Assembly (NCBI GenBank): GCA_017559355.1
Contig: JAFYSL010000066.1
Coordinates: 1 to 32,599 of the forward strand
Direction: 5' to 3'
Length of the DNA: 32,599 nucleotides
From: Muribaculaceae bacterium
Lineage (GTDB): Bacteria; Bacteroidota; Bacteroidia; Bacteroidales; Muribaculaceae
A program made the translations under genes and the position numbers. The notes below the pieces were generated by a model. That model ran no database searches. It was not told the DNA's origin and saw only the letters and a program-made list of their open reading frames with translations. Shown here in pieces: positions 1-7,660 of this stretch. The stretch's first letter is position 1. Every line of letters begins with the position of its first letter.

Positions 1-2242
1 TTAATAAGCGATTTTGCTAAAGCGCATAATAAAAAAGTAATTAACAGGTTGCTTGAAACGCATGAATCATTCTTTGATACTTGTCTTAAGTATCCATTAG
101 ACAAACAACAACGTCGCTCTATTGTCTCGGAAGAAGATAATTGTTTGGTTGTGAGTAGTGCAGGAAGTGGAAAAACATCCTCGATAGTCGGAAAGGTAAA
201 ATACCTAACAGAAATTAAAGGGATATTACCACAAAGGATATTATTAATAAGCTATACTAATAAAGCTGCTGCTGAACTTACGGAAAGAATTGACACAAAG
301 GGGTTATATGGATATACGTTTCACAAATTAGCTATAGATATTATAGGGAATGTAACCAAAGAAAAACCATCTATTTGTGACAATACCGATGCATTGTTTG
401 TAGACATTTACCATCAATTGTTAAAAGATAAATCTTTCAAGAAGAGTATAGTAGAATATTTTGCATATTTTCAAACAACGGAGTCCCTATGGGAGCAACG
501 CAAAAACGATAGGAGAGAAATGCTATCAGAACAAAAAGAAATCAGAATAAAAGCATTATTGCCAGATATGGACGGCAAGACTATAAATGTCAGAAGTGAA
601 CAAGAACGAAAAATATGCTTTGTTCTTTCTTCGTTGGGGGTAAATTTTCGATATGAAGAACCTTATGAACATCAATTGGCAAATGAGATGTATTCGCAAT
701 ATTGTCCAGACTTTTCAATTCATTATAATTGTAATGGGAAACACAAGCGTATATATTTAGAGCATTTTGGAATCGATGAACATGGATTGGTCCCAAGTTG
801 GTTTGCAAAAGATAAAAATATTACTCATGAAGAAGCCAACAAAATATATAACGATGGTATTACTTGGAAGAAAGCTGCCCATGAAAAATTTGGCACTAAA
901 CTAATAGAAACGTCAAGCGCTGATTTTCAATATTATGATATAAAAGAGAAGCTAAAGCAATTATTAAAAGATGCTGGAGTACCGATTGAAGAGAAATCAG
1001 AAGAAGAATTATATGAGTTGATATTACCCAAAGATAGTAGGCAAGAGAAAGCATTTATTCGATTAATCGTAACATTTGCAACTTTGGTAAAATCAAGTTG
1101 CAAGTCTGTCGGTGATGTTTTAAAATTAGTGAAATATACAGGAGATGATCGTAGCGAGTTTGTAATAAAAAACATCTTCCGACCAGTTTATGATTGCTAT
1201 GTAGAGGAGCTTAAGAAACGAAAACAGATAGATTTTACTGATGCGATCATTCAAGCAACAGAGTTATGTAGCGAGTATCATCCTGTTGAGTATGATTATA
1301 TTATAGTTGATGAATTCCAAGATATTTCAATAGATAGATACAACTTCCTTAAAGTACTGAGAGAGGGCAATCCTCCTGCTAAATTATATTGTGTTGGCGA
1401 TGATTGGCAATCAATATATCGATTTTCGGGAAGTGATATGGCTTTGTTTAATCAGTTCCCCAATTACTTTGGTCCAACTGAGATAAATAAAATAGAAACA
1501 ACATATCGATTTGGAGAGCCATTGGTATCTATGTCCTCTAAATTTATACAACGAAACAATTCACAAATAAAGAAGAACATTCGTTCATATAACCCTAATT
1601 TAAAAACAGAACTAGAATTTTGCTCATATAATCGACTTGAATACTGTAATTTAATAAAGCAAATAGTAAGTTCAATCCCGTCAGATAAGACAATTTTTTT
1701 ATTGGGACGATATTCATTTGATGATTATTACCTTTCGTTTATGTATAAAAGCGTAAAGGAAGGGGGTAAATTCTATTATGATATAGACGGAAAAAATAGA
1801 ATTTATTACTGTACATAAATCGAAGGGGCTTGAGGCTGATTATGTAATATTATTGCAATGCAATAAAGATACATACGGATTCCCATCTCTGGTGAGTGAT
1901 GATCCTATACTTAATTATGTGCTTACCAGTGACGATAGTTTCCCATTTGGGGAAGAACGACGATTATTTTATGTTGCAATGACTCGAGCGAAGGTTAAAA
2001 CATTTGTTTTGTATGACAAACGATTCCCTTCTGTGTTTGTGGATGAATTTTTGCATCCAGAGAGAATAACAGAAAGGAGTTACAATAAACATCCAAATGC
2101 AAACAAAAAATGGACAAAAAGCGAAGAGAGATTTTTGTAAAAATTGCATAGCGAAGGAAAAAGTATTAAATATATTGCAAATAAGATGGGTAGAAGTCAA
2201 ACGTCAATAGTAATGCGATTAAATAAACTAGAAGATAAATAA
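1..2242 (+). pseudogene. UvrD/HelD-type superfamily 1 helicase with inserted nuclease-like domain, 5' partial, frameshifted
   Basis: The frame is open from base 1, so the true start lies left of the window. Numbering from the TTG at 49, the SF1 helicase motifs run in order: Walker A SAGSGKTS (37-44), motif Ia SYTNKAAAEL (68-77), Walker B IIVDEFQD (418-425), motif III VGDDWQSIYRFSG (449-461) and TYRF (485-488). Between motifs Ia and II lies an insert (about 160-295) with PDF (D221) and EHFG (E238), resembling a PD-(D/E)XK nuclease fold. The frame stops at 1816-1818. Motif V (TVHKSKGLEADYVIL) and motif VI (EERRLFYVAMTRAK) continue in the +1 frame, so an extra A in the A6 run at 1791-1796 explains the break. 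A second lesion is a TAA at 2138-2140, after which an HTH-like tail (GKSIKYIANKMGRSQTSIVMRL) continues in frame to 2240-2242. Two lesions suggest a decaying gene; sequencing error in the A run is the main alternative for the first. Confidence 0.85.
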
Positions 2243-2253
2243 TTTAGTAGGCT

Positions 2254-2284
2254 TTTGTCATCTAATCAAAAATAAATACATTTG
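2254..2284 (+). promoter_or_regulatory. Bacteroidota-type promoter for the small membrane protein
   Basis: TTTG at 2254-2257 and TACATTTG at 2277-2284 are separated by 19 nt, matching the -33/-7 pattern of Bacteroidota. The predicted transcription start near 2291 lies just upstream of the start codon at 2314. Confidence 0.65.
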
Positions 2285-2313
2285 TAAAAACAATAACTTA
2301 AATAGTGGATATC

Positions 2314-2709
2314 ATGTTGAAAGAATTTATGCAAAAAAGATGGGTCATTTATGCCCTCGGAATTGTGTCGGGAATAGTGTTGACATTTTTTTCATTCTAT
2401 CTAATCTCAAGTTGTTCTTCAAATAACGGAGTTACTTATTTTGAGAACCCAGGAGAATGTATTAGTAGTAATTCTCTGAAAGTTTTTCAAGTATTATCTG
2501 ATGGTGTGGCATTGGCAAATGAAATAGAAGGAGAATATGATATCTCTACTGGAGTAGTCGTATTGTTGATAAATGATGAGGGGAAATATTATTATGATGA
2601 CCAAGTAATAAAAATCCCAGCAGGAAAATGTGCACGACAAGTTGGAGTATATACATATACAACAAAAATGGAAATAGAAAAAACTGTGCCAATTGTTAAG
2701 ATAATGTAA
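2314..2709 (+). CDS. Small membrane-anchored or lipoprotein hypothetical protein
   Basis: The ATG at 2314 gives 131 residues; an in-frame GTG at 2305 and an ATG at 2329 are also possible. A positively charged N-terminus (KRW at residues 8-10) precedes one hydrophobic segment (about 11-32). The segment ends in ISSC, which could be a lipobox with Cys34, so the product is either a lipoprotein or a single-pass inner-membrane protein. The remainder (about 95 residues) is soluble and beta-rich, with a GKYYYDDQVIKIPAGKC stretch. The protein resembles small uncharacterised Bacteroidales proteins I recall, but I know of no function. It has its own promoter and is closed by a strong terminator, so it is a single-gene unit next to the broken helicase rather than part of an operon. 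Confidence 0.75.
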   Translation: MLKEFMQKRWVIYALGIVSGIVLTFFSFYLISSCSSNNGVTYFENPGECISSNSLKVFQVLSDGVALANEIEGEYDISTGVVVLLINDEGKYYYDDQVIKIPAGKCARQVGVYTYTTKMEIEKTVPIVKIM

Positions 2710-2716
2710 AGGTATG

Positions 2717-2752
2717 ATGAGAGTAATTCAATTGAATTATTCTCATTTTTTT
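2717..2752 (+). terminator. Rho-independent terminator of the small membrane protein gene
   Basis: ATGAGA-G-TAATTC pairs with GAATTA-T-TCTCAT (one G.U wobble) around a short loop, followed by a T run at 2745-2752. It begins 7 nt after the stop codon. Confidence 0.85.
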
Positions 2753-2765
2753 GTAAGGGCTAGAA

Positions 2766-2795
2766 ATGGAAGATAAGATATTTATTATCTTCCAT
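2766..2795. repeat. Perfect 11-bp inverted repeat
   Basis: ATGGAAGATAA (2766-2776) and TTATCTTCCAT (2785-2795) are exact inverse copies around an 8-nt loop. No T run follows on either strand, so it is not a classic terminator. It lies 13 bases after the end of the preceding terminator. Confidence 0.7.
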
Positions 2796-2841
2796 TAAAG
2801 TGGTGAATTTTTCGTAATCCTTTACTTTTTAGTATAATTTT

Positions 2842-2888
2842 TCGCATTTTTGAAAAAGAGGAAATCTCTTAAATTCATTAAAATGCGA
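2842..2888. repeat. Nested inverted repeat upstream of the SRP RNA promoter
   Basis: The outer arms TCGCATTTT (2842-2850) and AAAATGCGA (2880-2888) are perfect 9-bp inverse copies. Inside, AAGAG (2856-2860) pairs with CTCTT (2866-2870) around GAAAT. The two-tier structure ends 7 nt before the -33 element of the ffs promoter. Its function is unknown; it could be an RNA hairpin or a protein-binding site. Confidence 0.55.
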
Positions 2889-2895
2889 TTGCGTG

Positions 2896-2927
2896 TTGTG
2901 TAGTATAAAAAAAAGTTGTACCTTTGC
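2896..2927 (+). promoter_or_regulatory. Promoter of the SRP RNA gene
   Basis: TTG at 2896-2898 and a consensus TACCTTTGC at 2919-2927, with 20 nt between. The predicted start falls within a few bases of the paired 5' end of the RNA at about 2932. Confidence 0.8.
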
Positions 2928-2930
2928 ACA

Positions 2931-3034
2931 CGGGTAAGTCCTACACGACCAGCTCCCTGGGAACTCCGTCAGGTCTTGATCGAAGCAGCGGTACCAGGTC
3001 GTAGCGGTGCGATGTAGTAAGCTTGCCCTTTTTT
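2931..3034 (+). ncRNA. ffs: Signal recognition particle RNA (4.5S), small bacterial type
   Basis: This is the RNA scaffold of the signal recognition particle, which binds Ffh and directs nascent membrane proteins to FtsY and the translocon. The SRP domain IV core is recognisable: GTCAGGTC on the 5' side and GAAGCAGC on the 3' side of the apical loop, around 2968-2990. The termini pair (GGGTAAG 2932-2938 with CTTGCCC 3022-3028) and a T run at 3029-3034 terminates transcription. Length is about 100 nt, as in other small bacterial SRP RNAs without an Alu domain. The apical segment reads TTGATC where E. coli has CGGAAG, so the usual GGAA tetraloop is absent. Ends are approximate. Confidence 0.88.
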
Positions 3035-3062
3035 GTGCCCATATCTCAACACTATATATAAC

Positions 3063-3090
3063 AATAGCCACCCTTTGCAGAGTGGCTATT
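3063..3090. terminator. Hairpin between converging ffs and argF'
   Basis: AATAGCCAC (3063-3071) and GTGGCTATT (3082-3090) form a perfect 9-bp stem with a 10-nt loop, 20 bases past the argF' stop on the minus strand. T tracts on either side are weak, so it probably acts as the argF' 3' end and as a barrier between the converging transcripts. Confidence 0.55.
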
Positions 3091-3110
3091 TGCGTTATAT
3101 CTCTTTGCTA

Positions 3111-4067
3111 TTATTGAAGTCCTTCGAGAATGCGCTTCAACACCACTTGTGCCGAGATTTCACGGTTAGCCGCTTCGGGAATCACGAGAGAACGTGGTGA
3201 TTCAATTACATCGTCGCTCACAATCATATTGCGACGCACTGGCAAGCAGTGCATGAAAAATGCATTGTTGGTTAATGCCATTTTTTCTGTAGTAATAGTC
3301 CATGCACGATCGGTAGAGAGAACCTTTCCATAATTAGGATCGGCATAAGCACTCCAGTTTTTAGCATAAACAAAGTCGGCACCTTCGAGGGCTTTATCTT
3401 GGTCGTATTCTACGCGAGCATTGCCAACAAATTCAGGTGCAAGTTCGTAACCTTTTGGATGTGTAATAACAAATTCGTAGTCGGTAGCATTCATCCATTC
3501 AGCAAATGAATTGGGTACTGCTTGAGGCAACGCTTTGGGGTGAGGAGCCCATGTCAACACCACTTTAGGACGAGCAACGGTTTTATGCTCTTCAATGGTA
3601 ATGAGGTCGGCAAACGATTGCAATGGGTGGCGAGTTGCTGCCTCCATTGAAAATACTGGGCGACCTGAATATTGAATGAATTGATTGATGATTTTTTCTT
3701 CGTAGTCATCGGCTTTTGACTCAAAACGAGCAAATGCGCGAACCCCAATAACATCGCAGTAACTACCCATTACAGGCACTGCTTCAAGAAGGTGTTCGGG
3801 CTTGTCGCCATCCATGATTACACCACGCTCAGTTTCAAGTTTCCAAGCACCTTGATTTACGTCGAGTACAATTACATTCATACCGAGATTAAGAGCTGCT
3901 TTTTGAGTGCTGAGGCGAGTGCGAAGTGATGAATTAAAGAATATCATCAAAAGTGTTTTGTTTTCGCCGAGGTGTTTATAAGCAAAACGATTTGCTTTTA
4001 CTTCAAGAGCCTCTTTAACGGCATCTTGTAGATTTCCTATGTCGTTAACTGTAGTGAAATTTCTCAT
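3111..4067 (-). CDS. argF': N-succinylornithine carbamoyltransferase
   Basis: Transfers the carbamoyl group from carbamoyl phosphate to N2-succinylornithine, giving N-succinylcitrulline in the Bacteroidota variant of arginine synthesis. It is a cytosolic trimer in characterised members. The 318 residues show the carbamoyl-phosphate motif SSLRTR (46-51), HPLQ (147-150) and the C-terminal HCLPVRR (273-279). Residue 90 is Pro, in GDKPEHL. That is the position that distinguishes the Bacteroides fragilis succinylornithine enzyme (Pro90) from the Xanthomonas acetylornithine enzyme (Glu). The sequence is very close to the B. fragilis protein as I remember it. Start ATG at 4067 lies 28 bases below a TAACTTGC promoter element. 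No other arginine genes are in the window. Confidence 0.95.
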   Translation of the reverse strand: MRNFTTVNDIGNLQDAVKEALEVKANRFAYKHLGENKTLLMIFFNSSLRTRLSTQKAALNLGMNVIVLDVNQGAWKLETERGVIMDGDKPEHLLEAVPVMGSYCDVIGVRAFARFESKADDYEEKIINQFIQYSGRPVFSMEAATRHPLQSFADLITIEEHKTVARPKVVLTWAPHPKALPQAVPNSFAEWMNATDYEFVITHPKGYELAPEFVGNARVEYDQDKALEGADFVYAKNWSAYADPNYGKVLSTDRAWTITTEKMALTNNAFFMHCLPVRRNMIVSDDVIESPRSLVIPEAANREISAQVVLKRILEGLQ

Positions 4068-4095
4068 TGTTTTATATGTTTTTTCAAATTGACTT

Positions 4096-4129
4096 GCAAG
4101 TTACACAATAATTTTGGAATATGGGCAAA
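4096..4129 (-). promoter_or_regulatory. Probable promoter of argF'
   Basis: Reading the minus strand, TTTG (complement of 4126-4129) is followed after 22 nt by TAACTTGC (complement of 4096-4103), a -7 element one T short of consensus. No obvious arginine operator was recognised. Confidence 0.5.
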
Positions 4130-4152
4130 TAAGCGTGTTAAATATATAAATC

Positions 4153-4193
4153 AGAAAGGCAATAGCCTCTTCGAGAGTTGCCATTGCCTTTCT
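4153..4193 (-). terminator. Terminator of the outer-membrane barrel gene
   Basis: AGAAAGGCAAT (4153-4163) and ATTGCCTTTCT (4183-4193) form an 11-bp stem with a further internal stem (CTCT/AGAG). On the minus strand it lies 20 bases past the stop of the barrel gene and is followed by T-rich sequence. Confidence 0.7.
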
Positions 4194-4213
4194 ACGCTAT
4201 CATGAAAAAATTT

Positions 4214-7063
4214 TTATCGATGCATTCCAGGAGGAGGACTTGGGAATCGGCGTTCGTTACGATCTTTTGGTTGTTCGCCAGCACCAAATGTATTAAACTT
4301 GTATGTAAAGTTGATCATAAAGTAGCGAGTCAACGTGTTGTATTCAGTATCGTCAATATAGTTGGCTGTTACGTTACGACGAATGCTAACTTTTTGTTGC
4401 AAAAGGTCGAATGCTTTCAATGACACTGTTGCTGCTCGTCCTTTGAGGAATGAATATCCAATTGAAGCATTCCACAACCATTGATTAGGATCATCTTCTC
4501 CAATAGTATAACCTTGATAACCTGAGTATGTTAATTCGCTATTAACCGACAAACCGAATGGGGCATTATATGTTGCGTTGAATGTACCACCATAGGTGTG
4601 AACGTTGCGGTCAGATGTTTTTTGAACTGTGTTGCGCACAATTTGGAGATTATAACTTGGGCGCAATTCAAATTCAAAGTAATCGGGACGCCATGCAAAT
4701 GAGAATGATTCGCCGACCATGAACGAGCCACTACGATTTCTTTCAGCGTTGTTGTATCCCACAGTAGCACTGTAGAATCCAAAGAGGTGATTGGAGAATG
4801 AGAAAGCTTTGTTTCGTAGTGGCATCGAAATCATGTTCATCAATCGAGCGTTCCAAACGCCGTTTTCGTTGGTATAATTAGTGACACGACCACCTGTTTC
4901 GGGATCAAATGATGTCTTTGATACGATGCTATTTTGATTGTAGCGCACAAAACCCATAAGCATAATAGAGCGTTGTGCTTCCATGTTAAAATCTTGGAAA
5001 CGCACATTTACGTTGTGAGCAAATGTAGGTTTGAGTTCAGGGTTACCGATTACAACGTTCAATGGGTCGGAGTAGTCGGGTACTGGTTGGATTTGTGCCA
5101 TAGAAGGTTGTGAAGAGCGTCCCATATAGTTAACATTCAACGAGCGAGATTTACTCATTTTCAAGCGATAACGCACGAATGGTGCCACATTCCATACCCA
5201 TGATTCCGGAATTGTTTTATCGGGATTAGAGAGGTTCTCACTTTTTTGCATTGTAGGCACGAGTGATAACCCTGCATCAAGAGTATATGCTTTGCTTACT
5301 TTCTTATAACCTACGCGAATATCTTGGTTGAAATATTCGTTGCGGAATCTATTAGTCAAACTATCATTAGCAACAAAGTCATAACCATAGAACAAACTTT
5401 CCAAGTCTTTATAAGAGTATTTATCATCGGTTAAGTAACTTAATACGATGTCATTGAGTGCTTCTTGAGGAGCAGAATAGGTATATTTATCGGCATTGTT
5501 CCAGCGATATTGTGCACGATAAGCAAATGTCAAGAAATTACCATTTTTAGCATCGCCAAGAGGTTCGGTCCAAGTTATGCGACCTTGCGCCATGTTGTTC
5601 CAAGTGTGATTATCGGCATATTGTGCATAATTAAGGTCGTCTTCTTCAGTAGAATTATCATCATAACTATAGGTGTTTTTATTTATCGACAGCGTGCGTT
5701 CAAGTTCTGATGTGTTACTAAATTGGTAACGACCTTGGAATGAGAATGAACGGCCTGGACGAGATTTAAAATTGTGATTATATACAAGCGAACCACCTAC
5801 GTTATATGACGAGCCATTAGAGTTTACGGGATTTTCGCTTAATTGGTCCAAAGTATAGCCTTTACCAATAGTATTAGTAGATGAGTTATCATTACTCCAA
5901 GATTTATTCAGATTTACCGAAAAATTAGGGCGGAACTCGAATGTGTTTGATGAGTCGGGATTCCATTGCAAACGAAATCCCCCACGAATATTATGACCAT
6001 TATCGCGAGATTCTTTCCACATATTAGACATTGATGTAATGTCTGTATAAAGATATTGACGATTGGTAGATTGTTCGTTATAACGATCGCTATGTGAATA
6101 CATCACATCACCACCTACACGGAAAATTTCTTTATTACCTACGTTGAAATTTACACCAAATGCTTGTGATGAGGTAATACCATTATCCCCTCCAAAACGA
6201 CGGAAATTCATGCCTCCATCGGCAAATCCCATTTCGTTTACGTTGTTAACGTTTCCGAGGAATGTAATTTGGTTGTCGTTCCAGAAACGGTTTACGTTGA
6301 AAATGCCTTTGTAGTGGTCATCTGTACCATATCCTGCGTCAACGGTACCAAACCAACCATTTTTCATGCCTTTCTTTACAGTGAGGTTGATAACGGTTTC
6401 ATCTTCGCCGTCATCAACACCAGTTAAACGAGCCAAATCACTTTTGCGGTCGATAACTTGAAGTTTGTCAATCATACTTGCAGGAAGGTTCTTAGAAGCT
6501 ACTTTAGGATCATCAGAGAAAAACTCTTTACCATCAACGAGAATTTTTGTAACCTCTTTGCCATGTGCAGTAATTTTGCCATCAGAACCAACCTCAACTC
6601 CCGACATTCGTTTCAAAAGATCTTCAACAACAGCATTTGGCTGAGTCTTATATGTATCGGCGTTATACTCAACAGTGTCCTCCATTACTTTAATAGGAGT
6701 TTTTACGCCCACAACAGTAGTTTCTTTAAGCATAATAGATGACTCGTTCATGACGATTTCGCCTACTCGCAAATTGTCGGCTCCTACGGTGATATTCTTA
6801 TATGTAGATTCATACCCCACATAAGTTGCTTGAATGATATACTTACCCGACTTTACATTATTAAAGCGGAATCGACCTTGCTCATCGGTAGCACCACCTT
6901 TGACGTATGCACTATCTTTTGCAGCAAGCAATCTCACACTCGCTTGAAGCAATGGTTCTTTTTCGGAGTCAACTACTCTACCAAATATATTTCCAGCATA
7001 GGCTGTTGCTACCGAAAACATCACTAATAATAAAGGAACTATGTGTTTAATACGAACGTTCAT
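4214..7063 (-). CDS. TonB-dependent-receptor-like outer membrane beta-barrel protein
   Basis: 949 residues. A signal peptide (about 1-23, ending AYA) is followed by a CarboxypepD regulatory-like domain (about 24-110, GRVVDSEKEPLLQASVRLL). Next is a plug-like region with ILVDGKEFFSDDP, where DGKEFF is typical of the Bacteroidota outer-membrane beta-barrel family (OMP_b-brl_3, PF14905). The rest is a long series of amphipathic aromatic beta strands. The last clear strand (YFMINFTYKF) is followed by a polar, proline-rich tail of about 20 residues ending PPPGMHR. Expected in the outer membrane; the substrate is unknown. It need not be a classical SusC, since there is no SusD neighbour. It is transcribed alone, divergently from the lipoprotein gene at 7241, and has its own terminator. 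Confidence 0.88.
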   Translation of the reverse strand: MNVRIKHIVPLLLVMFSVATAYAGNIFGRVVDSEKEPLLQASVRLLAAKDSAYVKGGATDEQGRFRFNNVKSGKYIIQATYVGYESTYKNITVGADNLRVGEIVMNESSIMLKETTVVGVKTPIKVMEDTVEYNADTYKTQPNAVVEDLLKRMSGVEVGSDGKITAHGKEVTKILVDGKEFFSDDPKVASKNLPASMIDKLQVIDRKSDLARLTGVDDGEDETVINLTVKKGMKNGWFGTVDAGYGTDDHYKGIFNVNRFWNDNQITFLGNVNNVNEMGFADGGMNFRRFGGDNGITSSQAFGVNFNVGNKEIFRVGGDVMYSHSDRYNEQSTNRQYLYTDITSMSNMWKESRDNGHNIRGGFRLQWNPDSSNTFEFRPNFSVNLNKSWSNDNSSTNTIGKGYTLDQLSENPVNSNGSSYNVGGSLVYNHNFKSRPGRSFSFQGRYQFSNTSELERTLSINKNTYSYDDNSTEEDDLNYAQYADNHTWNNMAQGRITWTEPLGDAKNGNFLTFAYRAQYRWNNADKYTYSAPQEALNDIVLSYLTDDKYSYKDLESLFYGYDFVANDSLTNRFRNEYFNQDIRVGYKKVSKAYTLDAGLSLVPTMQKSENLSNPDKTIPESWVWNVAPFVRYRLKMSKSRSLNVNYMGRSSQPSMAQIQPVPDYSDPLNVVIGNPELKPTFAHNVNVRFQDFNMEAQRSIMLMGFVRYNQNSIVSKTSFDPETGGRVTNYTNENGVWNARLMNMISMPLRNKAFSFSNHLFGFYSATVGYNNAERNRSGSFMVGESFSFAWRPDYFEFELRPSYNLQIVRNTVQKTSDRNVHTYGGTFNATYNAPFGLSVNSELTYSGYQGYTIGEDDPNQWLWNASIGYSFLKGRAATVSLKAFDLLQQKVSIRRNVTANYIDDTEYNTLTRYFMINFTYKFNTFGAGEQPKDRNERRFPSPPPGMHR

Positions 7064-7189
7064 ATCTATTTTTATTTATAAAAAACTGAATTTATAGACT
7101 TGTTAACTTTGAAATAGTTTAATTTTATATTAAAAAAAATATTTGATTAAACGTTTTTTGCCGATATTCGTCTAAAATAAAAAGACAAA

Positions 7190-7221
7190 TTTGGTTTATA
7201 TAAATTAGATTTATAATTTTG
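7190..7221 (+). promoter_or_regulatory. Promoter of the His/Pro-rich lipoprotein
   Basis: TTTG (7190-7193), 20 nt, then TAATTTTG (7214-7221); the start codon follows at 7241. The shared 177-nt divergent region must also hold the promoter of the barrel gene, but I could not pick out a convincing -7 element on the minus strand. Confidence 0.65.
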
Positions 7222-7240
7222 TAGTTATAAAATTACTATT

Positions 7241-7600
7241 ATGAAAACGTCAAATCTTATTAAAACAATATTATTGGGCTCTACATTGGTGTTATCTTCG
7301 TGTGGAGTTTGGTGGGACACTTATTATGTTGGTGATTATTACTATGATCCATTATTGCCACCACCTCCTGCTCATGGAGTACTTCCTTCGCCTCCTCCCC
7401 CTGGAGGTCATCATCATGACCCCGCTCCTGGTCATGACCCTGGTCGAGACCCTAATCACAAACCCGATAAGCCAGGAGATAAACCAGGGAATAAACCAAA
7501 TAACAAACCCGATGTAAAACCTGGAAATGTAAAACCTGGTGGAAATAGCAATGCAGGCAAACGTCCTACAGGTGGGTCTGGCGCAAATCGCCGTCATTAA
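7241..7600 (+). CDS. His/Pro-rich low-complexity lipoprotein
   Basis: 119 residues. A lipoprotein signal peptide ends in the lipobox LSSC with Cys21. It is followed by a Trp/Tyr/Asp-rich segment (WWDTYYVGDYYYDP), a proline stretch, and a His/Asp/Pro region (HHHDPAPGHDPGRDP). Degenerate KPG-D/N-KP repeats and a basic Gly/Asn tail ending RRH complete it. No folded domain is evident. It is probably a membrane-attached, extended protein in the periplasm or at the surface; clustered His and Asp could bind metal, which is inference. The gene has its own promoter and terminator and is divergent from the outer-membrane barrel gene, so a shared envelope role is possible but unproven. Confidence 0.85.
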   Translation: MKTSNLIKTILLGSTLVLSSCGVWWDTYYVGDYYYDPLLPPPPAHGVLPSPPPPGGHHHDPAPGHDPGRDPNHKPDKPGDKPGNKPNNKPDVKPGNVKPGGNSNAGKRPTGGSGANRRH

Positions 7601-7622
7601 TCATTCATAACAACATATAGCT

Positions 7623-7657
7623 AGGAGATAAGTTTTGCTTATCTCCTTGTTTTTTTG
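7623..7657 (+). terminator. Rho-independent terminator of the lipoprotein gene
   Basis: AGGAGATAAG (7623-7632) pairs perfectly with CTTATCTCCT (7638-7647) around TTTTG, followed by a T-rich run to 7657. It abuts the 3' end of the converging cytidine deaminase gene and may serve both strands. Confidence 0.88.
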
Positions 7658-7660
7658 TTA

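Noticed and set aside
1786..1800. Programmed ribosomal frameshift in the helicase
   Set aside because: Restoring the frame needs +1, not the -1 slip typical of A-rich slippery sites, no stimulatory structure is obvious, and a second stop lies downstream. Mutation or sequencing error is simpler.
2305..2313. GTG start for the small membrane protein
   Set aside because: An ATG three codons later is at least as well placed relative to the promoter; the GTG adds nothing recognisable.
1..2800. Mobile element or defence island around the broken helicase
   Set aside because: No transposase, integrase, terminal repeats or target duplications are visible; the left context lies outside the window.
7352..7597. 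Frames overlapping the His/Pro-rich lipoprotein
   Set aside because: The lipoprotein frame has promoter, lipobox, start and terminator in register; the overlapping frames have none.
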